Below the pieces are notes generated by a model. The model saw only the letters and a program-made list of their open reading frames with translations, had not been told where the DNA came from and made no database searches. A DNA stretch of 64,000 nucleotides, taken from the NCBI GenBank assembly GCA_050084985.1, contig JBITNC010000002.1:3410001-3474000 (forward strand). The letters are read 5' to 3'. Both the position numbers and the translations under genes were made by a program. Below, piece after piece: positions 60,480-64,000 of the stretch; the stretch's first letter is position 1; every line of letters starts with the position of its first letter. The DNA comes from Nageia nagi. Lineage: Eukaryota; Pinophyta.

Positions 60480-63400
60480 ATTACAATATATTATAATAAG
60501 CTGGCTAAATTCCATTCCCAAGTCTTCAAATAATTTAACCATCCAAATGGATGGAGTGCAACCAAAGGGGGAAGCCATATATTTTCCTTTAGGAATGGAA
60601 AGAGAAATTATATGTTGCCTCTTATTGCTCTAATAAATTAGTAATTAATTCAAAAAGAAGGCATACACAGATATATTTTGTATATAATCAAGGCTTCCAA
60701 CCCAATCAACATCCATGTATGCTTCAAGAGTTTTAGATTTAGTAGCTTTATACCATATACCAAAAGTTTTGGTACCACTTACATCTTGCAAAATTCTTTT
60801 GGTTTCTTTCTAATGAGGTTTTTGTGAAGAATGCATGAATCTTGCTCCTAAACTAACTACAAATATATTATCAAGTTGGTTAGTTGTGAGATACATCAAG
60901 TTATACACAAGATATCTATACAAGCTTGCATCAATAAGAGGAGTAGAATCTTATCTCATCAGTTTACAACCAACGACTATTGGAGTACCGATCGGTTTGC
61001 ACTCCTTCATGGAAAATATTACAAGCATAATACCAACATACTTTGTTTGAGTGATGAAAATTCCACTGGATGACTATTTGACTTGTATACTAAGAAAATA
61101 TTACATTTCATTCATTTCAAATTCATTCACCACGGTAATAAACTTTTCTTCAATAGGGTATTGGAACTACTCATGAAGATAATATCATCAATATATAAAC
61201 ACATCATTATGAAATTAGATCCAATTACCTTAGTGTACAATGTGTCTTCCATTTAAAATGTTTTATAACCACTTTTATTGAAGTAGGTATGAATTCCAGA
61301 GTATTAGGCTCTAGGTACTTTCTTGAGCCTATAAAGAGTTTTCTTTAATTTGTACACTTTATCTTCATGGCATGCAATGGAAAATCCTTGTGATTTATCC
61401 ACATATACTTCTTATTCAAATTCTCCATTGAATAAGGCTAATTTTATAGCCATTTGGAAAACAAAAAGACCAAAATTAGAAGTTAATTTTTGAAAAGATT
61501 TGATTATCTCGAGTCTTTCAATTAGTCTCTTCATAGTCTAGGACTTCTTTCTGGATATAACTTTTCTCTTCTAAGTGGTATTTATGCTTGGAAATATTTT
61601 CATCAATATTATACTTCAATTTATAGATCCATTTGACTCTAATAAAATTTTACTTCTTTGCACAAGTTACAAGCTCCCAAGAGTCATTATTTTGGATAAA
61701 ATCTATCTTAGCTTCCATATCCATTCTTCAATCTTCATTTTTTGTTTCTTATTTAACTCTAAAAGGATCTTAAAAAGAATATGGCATCAAGCCATGGTTG
61801 ATCATATGATCACCCCCCCATTGATTTTTATTGAGTCACTATTCTAGTGAAACCTTCATCCAAAATTTGAGTTTTTCGATAATACTAGATAAGCCTTTTC
61901 TTGTAAGGGGTTGTCATCAAAGAGATGTTAGGATTTTGAGGATATAATAGCTCAACTGGATCATTAAAACTAGAGGCTTCAAACTTTGAATTGATGGTTG
62001 GTCCATATGACTCCCTTATGTATGATCCCCCTTCATTAAATATCACATCTTGGTTGATGTGCAACTTCTTGGCAATTGAATCATAATAGTTGTAGGCTTT
62101 GGATTCATGAGGGTATCCAACAAAGATACACATGATGGATTTTTTATCCAATTTATTTATGTTCTATTTAGGAACATGCACATAATAAGTTAAACCAAAG
62201 ATCCTTATAAGATGTGCAATACTTAGTTTCTTTCCAAACCAAGCCTCATAAAGGGATGAATATTACATAATTTTTATTTGCAATAATTCAAAATATAAAT
62301 AATTATGTGATTAACTTCATCCCATAGTTTTTTTCCATACCCATTTCTTTCAACATGCATCAGGCCATCTCAAAAATATTAGATTCTTTCTCTAGGCCAC
62401 TAATCCATTTTGTTGGGGACTGTATATTGTTGTGTGCTACCTCTTAATCCCATAATTATTGTAGAAATATTTTAACTCATTTGAAATGAATTCACCACCT
62501 TGGTTTGTCCAAACTTTCTTGAGGTTTTAGTTTGATTACTTTTTTACTATTACTTTGTATCTGATAAAATAATCAAAAGCATATGATTTTACCTATAACA
62601 AGCACAACCAACTCATTTTGGAATGATCATCATATAAAATAAGCATATATTTACACTTGGTCATGCTTGGAGTCTACATAGGTTTGCATAAGTTGGCATG
62701 CACTAATTCTATGGGATTTTAGGCTCTATTTTGGTGGTGCGCAAATCTTTTTCTAGGTTATTTCTCAATTTTGTAACTCTCACATAAAGTTTCTGATGGG
62801 TGTAAAAAACTAGGCATATATTTCAAAAAGCTTGCAATCCACATAATAAGTTGAAATTAAGGTGTCCAAACCTCTTATACCATAACTAAAAAGAATCAAT
62901 GGTGGTATTTAGGCATTTTATAGAAGCTAATTGCATTTTCAACATTTACATTCTATTCTTAAACATGAGAATAATGGCAACTACTTGGCAATTAATCTCA
63001 ATTGTAATTATACACCTCTTATTTGTAAAGACTACCATGTATTTTTTTAAGCCTAAATAACTAATGCTTAATAGATTATGCTTCATCATAGAACATATAA
63101 AGTATCATGCATATGTATGATCTTACTAATAAATTTCTTTAAAAGTGACAGAACCTTTTCTAGAAGTGCTAACATGATTGTTATCATCAAACTTCACTTG
63201 ACCAAAGATATTTTCTTTGAGTTTTACAAATAGGTTCTTTTTCCCAATCATATTATTTGAACAACCACTATTAATGTACCAAATATGATCATCAATAACT
63301 TCAAATTTATTGTGAGTAGTGAAGAAATTTGTATCACCTTGCTCTTCATTGTAATTGGCTTTTTATTGATTTTCTTGTATGTAGCATTACTGCTCTATGT

Positions 63401-64000
63401 GATCATATTTTTTATAAAAATTATAATTTTTCTAGGATGATCTCTAGCTTTTATTGGTTTATCAACTTCTTCCTCTATCATATTTGCCTCTTCCATGACA
63501 TCTACCACCATGACCTCTTTCATGGCCTCTTGAAGAAGATTTTGAAATGGAGGAAGTAGATAAATGGTCATTCAATATCATCTTTTCTTGGAATTATTTA
63601 TCAAGGTTATATGACCTTTATTTAATTCTTTGCTAATAATTTTGTAAGCTTCAATGTAACTCAACTAAATTAAGCTAAGATAATTCCTTAGAATCCTCAA
63701 TGGTAATGTTGTATGATCAAATTTTCTTGTAAGGCTTATCAATACCTTCTCCATGATATTAGTTTCATCTACTTCCTCATCATGTGAATGAATATCATTT
63801 ACTAAATTTTGAACTTTAATTATTAATATCTCAATGGTATCATTGTAATTCATTTTTTAAAAATTTAAAATCCATATGTAAGAGTTGAAGCTTAGCTACT
63901 CTTACCTTAGATGATTCCTTGTAGGCACTTTTAGGAGTCTCTAATGTTTCCTTTAAAAATTTACATTTTGCATTCTTAGGGAAGATAAACATATCTATTT
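60480..64000 (-). pseudogene. Copia gag-pol remnant, runs off the window
   Basis: The minus strand, read from the window end, starts with Gag (63853-63665: DTIEILIIKVQNLVNDIHS and MEKVLISLTRKFD) and an RG-rich / knuckle region (63560-63330). It continues through a protease and integrase remnant to about 62160, then FVGYPHESKAYNYYDSIAKK (about 62130). RT follows with ALFNGEFE, KLKKTLYRLKKVPRA (61350-61310) and LYIDDIIF near 61190. RNase H is at 60830-60480 (MDVDWVGSLD, KGKYMAS). It is broken by stops. The gag end matches 44288-45000. The 5' LTR lies beyond the window and no 3' LTR was recognised next to the Gypsy junction. Confidence 0.88.

Noticed and set aside
1-64000. Naming the species or calling the lyases pollen allergens
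   Set aside because: PL1 similarity includes pollen allergens such as Cry j 1, but family membership does not show pollen expression, and no sequence here fixes the taxon.

Overview
The window is plant nuclear DNA. Its genic content is three copies of a secreted family-1 pectate lyase (PL1, the Amb a 1 / Cry j 1 / PLL superfamily). These GC-richer islands sit in very AT-rich DNA made of nested plant retrotransposons (Copia, Gypsy-type, LINE, SINE, TRIM), a Mutator-like element and decayed tandem repeats. The large repeat-filled spacing suits a big plant genome, possibly a gymnosperm, but nothing here fixes the species.

Layout. 1-3.6 kb: unrecognised repeat DNA with a 1-kb non-coding element (copy 1). 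3.6-8.9 kb: AT-rich diverged tandem repeats. 8.9-11.14 kb: pectate lyase copy 1 (+), killed by a 1-base deletion. 11.14-35.98 kb: a spacer of nested elements. These are an antisense LINE split by a complete 8.7-kb Copia element (14470-23145, TSD ATCTT) that itself carries a 269-bp TRIM; a 1.25-kb Mutator-like element with a 9-bp TSD; an internally deleted 4.7-kb Copia element (24817-29500, TSD AAATT) carrying a PPR-gene fragment and copy 2 of the 1-kb element; a near full-length LINE (30239-35552) with a 16-bp TSD; and a tRNA-like SINE with a perfect 17-bp TSD. 35.98-38.3 kb: pectate lyase copy 2 (-), open throughout, the mirror image of copy 1. 38.3-44.2 kb: the inverted counterpart of the left AT-rich repeats, with an orphan pectate-lyase promoter, a LINE fragment and a 202-bp retroposon. 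44.3-46.7 kb: a Copia gag fragment and unassigned DNA. 46734-51428: a pol-less LTR element with a decayed gag interrupted by copy 3 of the 1-kb element. 54.18-55.93 kb: a third, diverged pectate lyase (-) with a full canonical C-terminus but a 1-base insertion in exon 3, behind a GC-rich promoter. 58.7-60.4 kb: Gypsy pol remnant (+). 60.5-64 kb: Copia gag-pol remnant (-), running off the window.

How it fits together: copies 1 and 2 plus flanks form an inverted duplication (arms of at least 2.3 kb closely matched, extending as decayed repeats to about 7-8 kb). The 25-kb spacer was filled by later insertions whose order can be read from nesting. Only copy 2 has an uninterrupted reading frame. 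Even it has a shortened, probably frameshifted C-terminus shared with copy 1, so no copy here encodes a fully canonical enzyme as sequenced. All boundaries come from reading the sequence by eye; no alignment or database search was run.
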